Origin: an uncultured Eubacterium sp.
GTDB taxonomy: Bacteria; Bacillota; Clostridia; Lachnospirales; Lachnospiraceae
Reading direction: 5' to 3'
NCBI GenBank assembly: GCA_934358495.1
Contig: CAKRKO010000093.1
Coordinates: forward strand, 1 to 9,152
Length of the DNA stretch: 9,152 nucleotides
Of this stretch, positions 1 to 6,956 are shown piece by piece. A program made the position numbers and the translations under genes. Positions within the stretch are counted from its first letter, which is position 1. Every line of letters begins with the position of its first letter. The notes under the pieces were generated by a model. The model searched no databases, had not been told where the DNA came from, and worked only from the letters and a program-made list of their open reading frames with translations.

Positions 1-48
1 TTTGGGTTACAGGGAATCCGGCTTTATTTCGGGAATGGAGATGGTGGA

Positions 49-2004
49 ATGCGAAGAAAATGCAAAAGACCTCTCACGTTTTTACTGGCGTTGCTGCTGC
101 TTTTTTCACTGACCGGGGCATCTGTGCAGGCAGAAGAATCTGGAAATGCAGCTACTTCTGTACAGGGACAGACAGTTGTGATGCAGGAGAATGGCACGCA
201 GAAAGAAGATGATGTGGGAGAAACAGAAACGGTTTCCACGGAAGAAAACGTGCAACAGAATGTACAAGAGATAAATTTGACAGAAATACAACAGGAAGAA
301 TTCCAGAATGGACAGAATGACAACGTAGAAGGCGAAGATACTTTGCAGGAAAAAACAAATGCTGAGACGGATCAGAAAGAAACGTTGCAGAGCGATAGTA
401 CACAGAATGCGGAAAATTCATCTGCAGAAGATGCAATAAAAACGACGGACAGCAAATCTGAGAATCGAACAGGTGAAACTGTAAATAATTCAGATGTAGA
501 AAATAATGCATCCGAAAATGCAGCAGCTGAGGAGCCTCAGGCAGCAGGAAGTGTTTCCATTACAATTACAGATAATATTGAAAATGCCGGAACTTTAAAT
601 GCACAGGTTACCGGTGATCAGCCAGACGGAATCACACTGGAATGGTACAAACATGCGGAAGGGAGCAATACCTGGACAAGGGTGGAACACCATAAAGTAA
701 CCGGAAATTCCTACAATGTGTCGGAGGACGGAACGGCTTTGAATGTTGCGCTGGATAAAGGTGCCCGCTGTTTTTACAAGGTTCAGGTAAAGGATGCTTC
801 CGGTCAGCTTCTGGCAGAATCAGCGGCACTTCAGATCAGCTACTACAACCAGTTGGAAAATGGAGATTTTGAGACACCGGTGACTACCAAAGATACCGGT
901 TATCAGCCGTTTTATTCCAACGGAACCCCAGGACTCATTTGGAAAACAACAGCCAGTGATGCACAGATTGAGTATGTCAGTGCCGCCACAGATAAGTATG
1001 ACAAAGATACCGGAAAGACGCATGCAAAACAGTCTCTGGAATGGCATAAGGTAGATGCGGCAGCTCATGGCACACAGTTTGCAGAATTGAATGCAAATGA
1101 GCCGGGGGCATTGTATCAGGATGTACTGACGACTCCGGGTGCAAAGCTTTACTGGCAGCTTTATCATCGTGGACGTGGCACGAAGGCGAACAGCAGCAGT
1201 CAGAAAGATACGATGTACGTGGTGATTATGTCCACAAAACTGGCAAAGCAGTATAACGTGGTTAGCCAGAGTGCAGTTCAGGATGTTATCACAAATGTGC
1301 GAAACAATACCGGTAAGTATCCGGGAGCTTCTGTGGCAACCATCACGGATGATAACGTTAAGTGGTATCGTCACACCGGGGACTATGATGTCAGTGAAAG
1401 TCAGTATCTGACCAGATTTTTCTTTGTTGCAGGCGAAACGGCCTATGACAAAAGTGGAAAAAAGGATGCAGAACCTGGAACCGTTGGAAATCATCTGGAC
1501 AGCGTGTCCTTTAGTGAAACACTTCCAGAACCGAATCCGGATACTGGACATTTGCAGATTGTTAAAACCGTACAAGGCCTGACGGAAGATCAGGCAGCAT
1601 CTTACCAGATGCAGGTGAAAATCACAGGACCGGATCAGAAGTCAGAAACGGTTTCCTTAAGTCAGTTTACCAGAAATGACGATGGTTCTTATTCCAGCAC
1701 GTATACAAAAACCAATGTGGCAGCGGGATCATATCGCATCGAGGAAATTTTGCCGGCGGCGATTCCAAACTACCGGATCGACGTGACGTTTAATGGTACA
1801 GAGGGAACCGAAGGAACCATTACGGTGCAGGATCAGAAAACCGCGATTGCAAATATCGTAAATACTTATATCTATGATATCGTGTCACCGCCGACAGGAG
1901 TTCAGGATAATGCAATTCCTATGGGAATTTTGATGGGAGCTGCCCTTGGACTTGGTGTGGTATATCTGGTTTACAGCAAGCGTAGAAAACACCCACGTTT
2001 TTAA
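49..2004 (+). CDS. LPXTG-like cell-surface protein, probable pilus tip adhesin (Cpa position)
   Basis: This is a 651-residue secreted, wall-anchored protein. Residues 1-28 form a signal peptide (MRRKCKR, a Leu-rich core, then a likely cut after SVQA). Residues 29-165 are a low-complexity E/Q/N/T/S-rich stretch with no Trp or Tyr, probably a flexible stalk. Residues 168-265 look like an Ig-like fold, and 266-490 form a larger domain that opens with LENGDFETP and ends with LDSVSF, resembling beta-sandwich carbohydrate-binding-like modules of Firmicute surface proteins. Residues 500-608 are a CnaB/pilin-type domain with candidate isopeptide residues Lys506, Glu566 and Asn605. The C-terminus has SPPTG (613-617), a membrane segment and the tail SKRRKHPRF. 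The mature protein has one Cys, so a Cpa-like Cys-Gln thioester domain is not evident. The ATG at 49 has GGAG 8 nt upstream and is followed at once by the signal peptide, but the frame stays open to the window edge. The pilus role is inferred from position; the ligand is unknown. Confidence 0.85.
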   Translation: MRRKCKRPLTFLLALLLLFSLTGASVQAEESGNAATSVQGQTVVMQENGTQKEDDVGETETVSTEENVQQNVQEINLTEIQQEEFQNGQNDNVEGEDTLQEKTNAETDQKETLQSDSTQNAENSSAEDAIKTTDSKSENRTGETVNNSDVENNASENAAAEEPQAAGSVSITITDNIENAGTLNAQVTGDQPDGITLEWYKHAEGSNTWTRVEHHKVTGNSYNVSEDGTALNVALDKGARCFYKVQVKDASGQLLAESAALQISYYNQLENGDFETPVTTKDTGYQPFYSNGTPGLIWKTTASDAQIEYVSAATDKYDKDTGKTHAKQSLEWHKVDAAAHGTQFAELNANEPGALYQDVLTTPGAKLYWQLYHRGRGTKANSSSQKDTMYVVIMSTKLAKQYNVVSQSAVQDVITNVRNNTGKYPGASVATITDDNVKWYRHTGDYDVSESQYLTRFFFVAGETAYDKSGKKDAEPGTVGNHLDSVSFSETLPEPNPDTGHLQIVKTVQGLTEDQAASYQMQVKITGPDQKSETVSLSQFTRNDDGSYSSTYTKTNVAAGSYRIEEILPAAIPNYRIDVTFNGTEGTEGTITVQDQKTAIANIVNTYIYDIVSPPTGVQDNAIPMGILMGAALGLGVVYLVYSKRRKHPRF

Positions 2005-2020
2005 TAAAATGAACGCAGAA

Positions 2021-2078
2021 TAAGCATTCCCCCGCTTCAAGTGCGTAGAGCACTAAGCGGTGGGTAGGGGGATGCTTA
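2021..2078 (+). repeat. Long stem-loop between tip gene and sipA-like gene
   Basis: The arms TAAGCAT-T-CCCCC (2021-2033) and GGGGGATGCTTA (2067-2078) pair with one bulged T. An inner stem pairs GCTT (2034-2037) with AAGC (2055-2058) and AGTGC (2040-2044) with GCACT (2050-2054) around the loop GTAGA. The right side carries an unpaired GGTGGGTA. No T-run follows, so it does not look like a standard intrinsic terminator. It could stabilise or cut the mRNA between the tip gene and the shaft genes, or be the remnant end of a small transposon. Confidence 0.6.
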
Positions 2079-2131
2079 TGTCCGCTTTACCTTGCATAGT
2101 AACCAGGTGAAGGGAATGGGAAACATCTGCT

Positions 2132-2140
2132 TGCTATAAA
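2132..2140 (+). promoter_or_regulatory. Possible extended -10 promoter upstream of the sipA-like gene
   Basis: TGC followed by TATAAA forms an extended -10-like element about 40 bp before the sipA-like start. No convincing -35 box is visible at the right spacing. If used, it would let sipA-fctA-srtB-fctB be transcribed independently of the tip gene. The evidence is weak. Confidence 0.2.
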
Positions 2141-2180
2141 TGTAAGAGGGAAAGAATTGCAGTAGAAACTGGAAAGAATT

Positions 2181-2747
2181 ATGAGAAGAAATGGAAGGAA
2201 AGTGATTTCAGAAAAAAAAACATCAGGAACCAAAACGATTGAAAAACAGGATATGGCTATTCGGAGAGAATGGCGCTGGTTTCTGATACGTCTGCTGATT
2301 TTAATTGGAATTTTATATCTCCTTTTTGGTGTTATGTTTGGAATTACCACAGTCAAAAACGAGGATATGTCCCCACGGATGAGCGCCGGAGATCTGGTGC
2401 TGTATTACCGACTGGACAAATATCCGATTGCCGGGGATGTTATTGTTTATAAAAAAGATGGTCAGCAGTACGTGGGACGGATTGTCGCGAAAGGGGGCGA
2501 TTCGGTAGAAATTACAGAACAGGCAACGGTAAAAGTCAACGAGAGTGTCGTGCTGGAACAAAATATTTTTTATCAGACTCCGCAATATGAAAGTGATGTG
2601 ACATATCCATTGCAATTGCAGGATCAGCAATATTTTGTGCTGGGCGATCATCGGGAAGGAGCAACAGACAGCCGCTATTTTGGAGCGGTGGATACACGTG
2701 AGATAAAAGGAAAAATTATCACTGTGATTCGACGGAATTCGCTATAG
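2181..2747 (+). CDS. sipA: Signal peptidase I-like pilus assembly protein, catalytic dyad lost (SipA-like)
   Basis: This 188-residue protein has a basic cytoplasmic N-terminus, one membrane segment at about 34-54 and a type I signal peptidase fold outside. The family boxes are clear: NEDMSPRMSAGD (60-71) is the box that normally holds the catalytic Ser in SMxP, GDVIVY (85-90) follows, YVGRIV (97-102) is the box that normally holds the catalytic Lys, and GDHRE...DSRYFG (155-168) is the last box. Asp62 stands at the Ser position and Gly99 at the Lys position, so normal peptidase activity is not expected. From memory, streptococcal SipA has the same pair (Asp48/Gly85), also 37 residues apart, and is needed for pilus polymerisation. 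The gene sits between the tip and major pilin genes, as in FCT loci. The start ATG has GGAAAG only 4 nt upstream; the next in-frame ATG (2253) has no better site. The chaperone or scaffold role is inferred from the family. Confidence 0.85.
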   Translation: MRRNGRKVISEKKTSGTKTIEKQDMAIRREWRWFLIRLLILIGILYLLFGVMFGITTVKNEDMSPRMSAGDLVLYYRLDKYPIAGDVIVYKKDGQQYVGRIVAKGGDSVEITEQATVKVNESVVLEQNIFYQTPQYESDVTYPLQLQDQQYFVLGDHREGATDSRYFGAVDTREIKGKIITVIRRNSL

Positions 2748-2865
2748 AAATGAGCGAATATTATGAGCACAGTGAAATACTCAGAGCTTATTTGATAAAA
2801 AATCATGTGGATTTTTGAGTGTATTGGCAGAACAGAATTGAATTTAAAAAGGAAGGTAAAAGAGT

Positions 2866-3963
2866 ATGAAAAAGAATATGATCGGACGTGTATCAGCAAT
2901 GACAATGGCAGGCGCAATGATGTTTGGAGGAATGCAGATTCCTGCACTGGCTGCCACAGGCGATAATGACGGGGTGGTACAGTTTCAGAAAGTGCTGGAA
3001 ATGCAGAATGCGCAGGGAGCAAGTGTGCCGAATGTGACTTATACTTATAGTATTTCGGCGGGAAGCGCGATAGGTGCCACTGCTACATCACCGGAGATTA
3101 AAGCAGGTGTCGGCAAGCCAACGGTATCCGCTGTAAGCTATACAAAAGGAGATACGGTTTCTGATAACGAGGTAACAAAGAATGCATCGGTAACATTCCC
3201 GGCGGGAACCTTTACTGCTCCTGGTATTTACCGTTATGTCATTACTGAAAGTGCAAATACCAATACAGATATCGACGATGTGGATGGCAACACACGTTAC
3301 CTGGATGTTTATGTAGTAAATGACAGCGATGGTGGTTACAAAATTGATGCTACGGTATTTACAGAAACTGCAGTGACACCGACTTTTGATGAGAAAACAA
3401 AACAGCCAACATATGGTGGCAAAAATGAGGAGATCACAGACGCTTACACCACTTATGAGCTGAGTCTGGATAAAGTAGTAGAAGGAAATATGGGTAACAA
3501 GAACCAGTTATTTGATTTTAACATCAATTTCAGTGGTCCGGCAAACACATCCTTTACGTTTGACGATCAGCAGATAAATCTGGATGGAAATGGAACGGGA
3601 TCCGTAAGTCTGCAACTGGCAGATAGCACAGCAATTGCTGAGATCACAGGTATTCCATCTACTGTAGCTTATACCGTAACAGAGAATGTGAGCAGTTCGG
3701 AAGGTTATGATACCATATTTGCAGTAAAAAAAGGAACCGGCACTTCCCAGAATATTGCAAAAGATACCACAGAAAGCAGTTCTGAAAAAGTGACAGCAAC
3801 TTCTCAGACTATGACAAAAGCGGATAATGCAGTTATTGTAACAAATACAAAAAGAACGGTATCTCCGACAGGTATTATGCTCAATGTAACTCCGTATGCA
3901 TTGCTGGCAGGTCTGGCTTCTGCCCTTGGAGCATTGTTTTTTCGCAGAAAAAAATTATCTTAA
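2866..3963 (+). CDS. Major (backbone) pilin, two Spy0128/FctA-type domains
   Basis: This 365-residue secreted protein is the probable shaft subunit. A signal peptide covers 1-30 (cut near ALA-A). Two tandem pilin domains of the Spy0128/streptococcal pilin-repeat type follow at about 36-192 and 195-328; the first has the typical PGIYRYVITES ... DGNTRYLDVYVVND signature. Candidate isopeptide residues are Lys42, Glu128 and Asp192 in the first domain (Asp where Asn is usual in Spy0128) and Lys203, Glu273 and Asn327 in the second. The sorting signal is VSPTG (332-336), followed by a hydrophobic segment and the tail FRRKKLS. Lys186, six residues before Asp192, is a candidate for the lysine that links subunits, by analogy with Lys161 of Spy0128. 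GGAAGG lies 9 nt before the ATG. It sits between the sipA-like gene and the sortase gene, and an fctA-like name would be fair. Confidence 0.9.
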   Translation: MKKNMIGRVSAMTMAGAMMFGGMQIPALAATGDNDGVVQFQKVLEMQNAQGASVPNVTYTYSISAGSAIGATATSPEIKAGVGKPTVSAVSYTKGDTVSDNEVTKNASVTFPAGTFTAPGIYRYVITESANTNTDIDDVDGNTRYLDVYVVNDSDGGYKIDATVFTETAVTPTFDEKTKQPTYGGKNEEITDAYTTYELSLDKVVEGNMGNKNQLFDFNINFSGPANTSFTFDDQQINLDGNGTGSVSLQLADSTAIAEITGIPSTVAYTVTENVSSSEGYDTIFAVKKGTGTSQNIAKDTTESSSEKVTATSQTMTKADNAVIVTNTKRTVSPTGIMLNVTPYALLAGLASALGALFFRRKKLS

Positions 3964-4019
3964 GCAGTCGAAACTGAATCGACAGGAAGCAGCAGAGTTG
4001 AAAAAAACAGTGATACAAA

Positions 4020-4877
4020 ATGACAGAAGTCCGGGAATTACAAACAAAAACGAAACAACTAAATAAAGAAAATCTGCAGAATGTAGATGCAGAAACAGCA
4101 AACAGGCACAGAATAACGTTTGCAGAAAAACTGCTGCGGATTGCGAATCGCAGTATGAATCTATTTGTTGCCTGCCTGATGACAGTGTTATTTTTGTACG
4201 GCGGTTATTCCCTGTGGGACAACTGGCGCATTTATCACAGTGCGCTGCCGGATCAGGATTTGATGAAACTGAAACCTGTAAAGGGGGAGGACACCAATCC
4301 CTCTTTGCAGGATCTGCAAAAAATCAATGCGGATGTCTGTGCATGGCTGACAGTGGATGATACCGGTATTGATTACCCGGTGGTGCGTGGAAAAGATGAT
4401 ATGGAATATATCAATAAAGATGTATATGGGAACTTTGCATTGTCTGGAGCAATATTTCTACAGAGTGCGAATCAACCGGATTTTTCGGATCCATATAATC
4501 TGATTTACGGACATCATATGAGCAATGGAGCCATGTTTGGTGATGTGGTGGAATTTGTGAATGAGGAGTATTTTGCCACGCATCAGACCGGAACATTATA
4601 TTTGCCGGAAAAAGCATGTCCCATCACATTTTTTGCCTGTGTGGAGACTGATGCGATGGACAGCCAGATTTACGGATATATCAGTGAACCAGATATGACC
4701 GGACAGATGCAACAACTTTTGCAGTATGTTCGGGAACATGCTGTGCAGTATCGGGATATCGGCGTAACACCACAGGATTCCGTGATCTGTCTGTCTACCT
4801 GTGCAGAATCTGCCACAAATGGGAGGGTAGTACTTTTTGGAAAATTGCAGGAAACCTCTGATAACAAGCAGAAATAA
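4020..4877 (+). CDS. srtB: Class B sortase, probable pilin polymerase
   Basis: This 285-residue membrane-tethered transpeptidase has a cytoplasmic N-terminus of about 45 residues, a membrane segment at 48-65 and an extracellular sortase domain. The catalytic triad of the class B family is visible: His165 in YGHHM, Cys261 in LSTCAES and Arg269 in TNGRVVLFG. WLTVDDTGIDYPVV (109-122) is also typical of class B. In group A streptococcal FCT loci the pilin polymerase is likewise a class B enzyme next to fctA, so this enzyme probably joins the major pilin at its VSPTG motif and adds the tip protein through SPPTG. The ATG at 4020 is the first after an in-frame stop at 4011 and has no strong ribosome binding site. 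The alternative ATG at 4155 would leave little before the membrane segment. The low initiation signal may keep enzyme levels below those of the pilin encoded 56 bp upstream. Confidence 0.92.
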   Translation: MTEVRELQTKTKQLNKENLQNVDAETANRHRITFAEKLLRIANRSMNLFVACLMTVLFLYGGYSLWDNWRIYHSALPDQDLMKLKPVKGEDTNPSLQDLQKINADVCAWLTVDDTGIDYPVVRGKDDMEYINKDVYGNFALSGAIFLQSANQPDFSDPYNLIYGHHMSNGAMFGDVVEFVNEEYFATHQTGTLYLPEKACPITFFACVETDAMDSQIYGYISEPDMTGQMQQLLQYVREHAVQYRDIGVTPQDSVICLSTCAESATNGRVVLFGKLQETSDNKQK

Positions 4878-4975
4878 CTGTATTTTGAAAAATAATGAAA
4901 CAGTTTCTCCAATAATCCTGGTAGAAGAAAGTGGTGTTGTTTTCGATAAAAAAGAATAGGACTAAAAATGCGTGA

Positions 4976-4984
4976 AAGGAGGTG
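4976..4984 (+). promoter_or_regulatory. Ribosome binding site fixing the minor pilin start
   Basis: AAGGAGGTG, with the GGAGG core at 4978-4982, lies 6 nt before the ATG at 4989. An in-frame ATG at 4968 lies upstream of this site and would read through it, so 4989 is the likely start. Confidence 0.8.
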
Positions 4985-4988
4985 CAAA

Positions 4989-5732
4989 ATGAACCAGAAA
5001 AACGTGCAAAAAGACAATGTAACCGGAACCGGTAAAATGGTTGTTGAAAAAATCGTGGAGAGCCAAAAAGGTGGTATTTTTGTGTTAGCCATGGTTCTGC
5101 TCTTCTGGTGTGTATTGTTATTTGCGTTACCTGCCATGGCAGCGGAAAAGACCTGTGCGGTGTCGATTCCGGTGTCAGTAAAAATGACAGGTAAAGTATC
5201 TGACAGTCAGACGCAGAAGAATCCGGTGTTTACCGTGGTAATGGAGGCAGCAGATGGACGGACAGACTTTCCAATGCCGGAGCAGAACCAGATACAGATT
5301 GGGGCAAATGGGAGCGGGACATTTGATTCCATTCTGTATACAACACCGGGGGATTACAAATATCGTATTCGACAGATTAACGGTACAGATCAGAACATCA
5401 CATACGATGCTGCAGAATATAATGTAACAGTCCGTGTGACAAATGCCGAAGATGGCGATCTGGAAGCCGAAATGTGGGCAGTTCATCCGGGACAATCTGA
5501 AAAACAGAGCCAGATCACATTTGAAAACAAGTGGAAAACCACAGAAACTCCGGGAACTATTGATAGACCAGTCAAAAGGACGGTAAAAACAGTCACAGCC
5601 GTAACTGCGAAAGCACCAAAAACCGGTGACATGCAGAATCCGGCACTTTATGTGATTGTAATTATCATTGCCGCTGGAGTGGCTATCAGTGTTAGTTTAT
5701 ATCGTAAGTATAAAAAGAAAAAAGAATTGTAG
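4989..5732 (+). CDS. Minor (base) pilin, one Spy0128/FctA-type domain, APKTG anchor
   Basis: From the ATG at 4989 the product has 247 residues. A long signal peptide (about 1-51, cut near AMA-AEK) has an unusually long polar n-region of some 27 residues. One streptococcal-pilin-repeat domain follows at about 55-182, with YTTPGDYKYRIRQ (117-129) and YDAAEYNVTVRVTN (139-152). Lys65 and Asn180 could pair in an isopeptide bond, but the usual catalytic Glu, four residues after the conserved Tyr125, is Gln129. A K/T/V-rich linker (183-208) leads to APKTG (209-213), a membrane segment (about 219-237) and the tail KYKKKKEL. The motif is closer to LPXTG than those of the other two pilins, so a housekeeping sortase may attach it to peptidoglycan, as expected for an FctB-like base subunit. 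That role is inferred from gene order and motif. It is the last gene of the cluster. Confidence 0.82.
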   Translation: MNQKNVQKDNVTGTGKMVVEKIVESQKGGIFVLAMVLLFWCVLLFALPAMAAEKTCAVSIPVSVKMTGKVSDSQTQKNPVFTVVMEAADGRTDFPMPEQNQIQIGANGSGTFDSILYTTPGDYKYRIRQINGTDQNITYDAAEYNVTVRVTNAEDGDLEAEMWAVHPGQSEKQSQITFENKWKTTETPGTIDRPVKRTVKTVTAVTAKAPKTGDMQNPALYVIVIIIAAGVAISVSLYRKYKKKKEL

Positions 5733-5748
5733 TTTACTGAAAAAAGAT

Positions 5749-5943
5749 GAACTGAATAAAAAGATGAGCTTCAGACACGAATAATTTTCTATCTTCGCTG
5801 CGCCGCTTATTTCCGTCTCCTTCCGTGAACTCGCCCACAGCAAAAAATGCTGTGAGCTCAAACACACTCACGGAGACGGGCTAGGCTCGCTGCGATAACG
5901 AAAATTATCCGACTGTCTGAAGCTCATTTTTTTAGTTCAGTTC
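5749..5943. repeat. About 195-bp imperfect palindrome between convergent units
   Basis: The outer arms 5749-5777 and 5914-5943 are near-perfect inverted repeats, including a 13-bp perfect stem (5765-5777 with 5914-5926). Inside, ATAATTTTC (5781-5789) pairs with GAAAATTAT (5900-5908), CCGTCTCC (5813-5820) pairs with GGAGACGG (5872-5879), and the tip is CACAGCA (5836-5842) with TGCTGTG (5848-5854) around an A5 loop. TCGCTGCG is also directly repeated at 5795 and 5887. It has no coding potential that I trust. It could be a MITE-like or clade-specific repeat, or a large terminator stem-loop. Confidence 0.8.
5765..5933. terminator. Probable bidirectional terminator formed by the palindrome
   Basis: The 13-bp outer stem is followed on the plus strand by seven T (5927-5933). 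On the minus strand it is followed by a T-run complementary to AAAAA at 5758-5762. It lies between the 3' ends of the minor pilin gene (plus) and the YitT gene (minus), where both units need to stop. The loop is unusually large, so termination strength is uncertain. Confidence 0.45.
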
Positions 5944-5949
5944 CTTAAG

Positions 5950-5996
5950 TTACTCAAATTAAGCTGTATAGTGGCTATTTAGCTATGAGTAAATAG
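5950..5996. repeat. Two overlapping small inverted repeats
   Basis: TTACTCA (5950-5956) pairs with TGAGTAA (5986-5992), and CTATTTA (5975-5981) pairs with TAAATAG (5990-5996). The two pairings overlap and exclude each other. No gene is seen in 5944-6063, and the function is unknown. Confidence 0.25.
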
Positions 5997-6063
5997 TGTG
6001 AGCAGATTGCGAATATCCGCTTGATCTTAGATAGAAAAATCAGAGTAAGTTTTACTATGGGCA

Positions 6064-6924
6064 TTAGTCGTTCGGCTTATAATAAAAGTGTCCAAACAGC
6101 CGTTCTGTTTTCACTACATTAATAAATGCATTCGGATCCGTTTCTTTAACAGCCTTCCGAACCTTTTTACTTTCTGCACTGGAAACGACAGAATACACAA
6201 CCTGTCGTTCCGTATGTTCATAAGGCCCTTCCCCATCCAGAATCGTAGCCCCATGATTGGTTGCATTTGAAATCGCCTGATAAACCTGTTCCCCGTGATT
6301 AGTGACAATGAAAAACGTCTCCTGCTGATATTTTTTATACAGCGCATGAAGTACCTGTGTAGACGTAAACTGGAAAATAATGGAGTATAGTGCCTTGTCC
6401 CATCCAAACATAAATCCGGCAGCAACCAGAATTACTGCATTCAATCCGAGAATGATATTAAAAGCATCCATCCCTTTTTTCTCTGACAGATAAATGGAAA
6501 TAAAATCTGTTCCACCCGTAGTGGAACCCATCAGCAGACAGAGACTGATGGCAAATCCATTAATAATACCGCCGAAGATACTGATCAACAGAACGTCGGA
6601 AGTAATGACAATGCCCGGAATTACATCAGTAAGTACACTGGTCAGAACGATACACAGGCAAGAGTACAGTGTAAATTTTTTCCCGATAAAACGAAAACCA
6701 ATATAAATCGGAATCGCATTCAGGATCACGTTGATCACAGTATAAGGCAGCGCCAGCCCGAGGTACATCTGTGCACCACGCTGGATCAGCAGGGAAAGTC
6801 CGGTAGCACCGCCCGGATACAGACCTCCGGTGCGGACAAAGGACTTGATATTTAGTGCCATCAAAACAGAGGCCAGGCATACAACAATCAGCCGTTTGAA
6901 GTCTTTTGTCGGTTCAAATTTCAA
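6064..6924 (-). CDS. YitT family membrane protein (YitT + DUF2179)
   Basis: This 286-residue integral membrane protein has hydrophobic segments at about 12-30, 55-77, 84-101, 108-132 and 153-173, with the family motifs TGGLYPGGATGLSLL (32-46) and GSTTGGTDF (133-141). A soluble C-terminal DUF2179 domain spans about 202-280 (ETFFIVTNHGEQV to VVKTERLFGHF). Length and domain order are usual for the family, whose transport or signalling role is not firmly established. The start is TTG at 6924: GGAGG (complement of 6933-6937) lies 8 nt upstream, and the only nearby ATG falls inside the first membrane segment. It is the last gene of a minus-strand operon, 32 bp after the oxidoreductase gene. Confidence 0.9.
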   Translation of the reverse strand: MKFEPTKDFKRLIVVCLASVLMALNIKSFVRTGGLYPGGATGLSLLIQRGAQMYLGLALPYTVINVILNAIPIYIGFRFIGKKFTLYSCLCIVLTSVLTDVIPGIVITSDVLLISIFGGIINGFAISLCLLMGSTTGGTDFISIYLSEKKGMDAFNIILGLNAVILVAAGFMFGWDKALYSIIFQFTSTQVLHALYKKYQQETFFIVTNHGEQVYQAISNATNHGATILDGEGPYEHTERQVVYSVVSSAESKKVRKAVKETDPNAFINVVKTERLFGHFYYKPND

Positions 6925-6932
6925 AATAAAAC

Positions 6933-6937
6933 CCTCC
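6933..6937 (-). promoter_or_regulatory. Ribosome binding site supporting a TTG start for the YitT gene
   Basis: The minus strand reads AGGAGGG and then 8 nt before TTG at 6924-6922. The strong site explains why TTG is accepted as the start of the YitT-family gene. Confidence 0.7.
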
Positions 6938-6956
6938 TAAATATATTGATATACCC

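Noticed and set aside
1..110. An open frame entering from the left edge, in the frame of position 2, ending near 110
   Set aside because: It could be the end of an upstream gene, but the peptide has no recognisable feature and overlaps the signal peptide of the tip gene; too little is visible.
820..1575. A 251-codon open frame on the minus strand inside the tip protein gene
   Set aside because: It is fully antisense to a well-supported secreted protein, has no recognisable domain, and its Cys/His/Ile-rich composition is typical of a reverse-frame shadow.
2775..2825. An imperfect inverted repeat (AATACTCA with TGAGT-G-TATT) and weak promoter-like boxes before the major pilin gene
   Set aside because: The stem is short and bulged with a loop over 30 nt, and the -35/-10 matches are poor; I cannot support a separate signal.
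4878..4988. The gap between the sortase and minor pilin genes as a terminator or promoter
   Set aside because: Only a trivial GAAA/TTTC pairing is present, with no T-run and no convincing promoter boxes, so it looks like a plain intra-operon spacer.
4670..5137. A 155-codon minus-strand open frame across the sortase end and the minor pilin start
   Set aside because: It overlaps two supported genes in antisense and shows no family signature.
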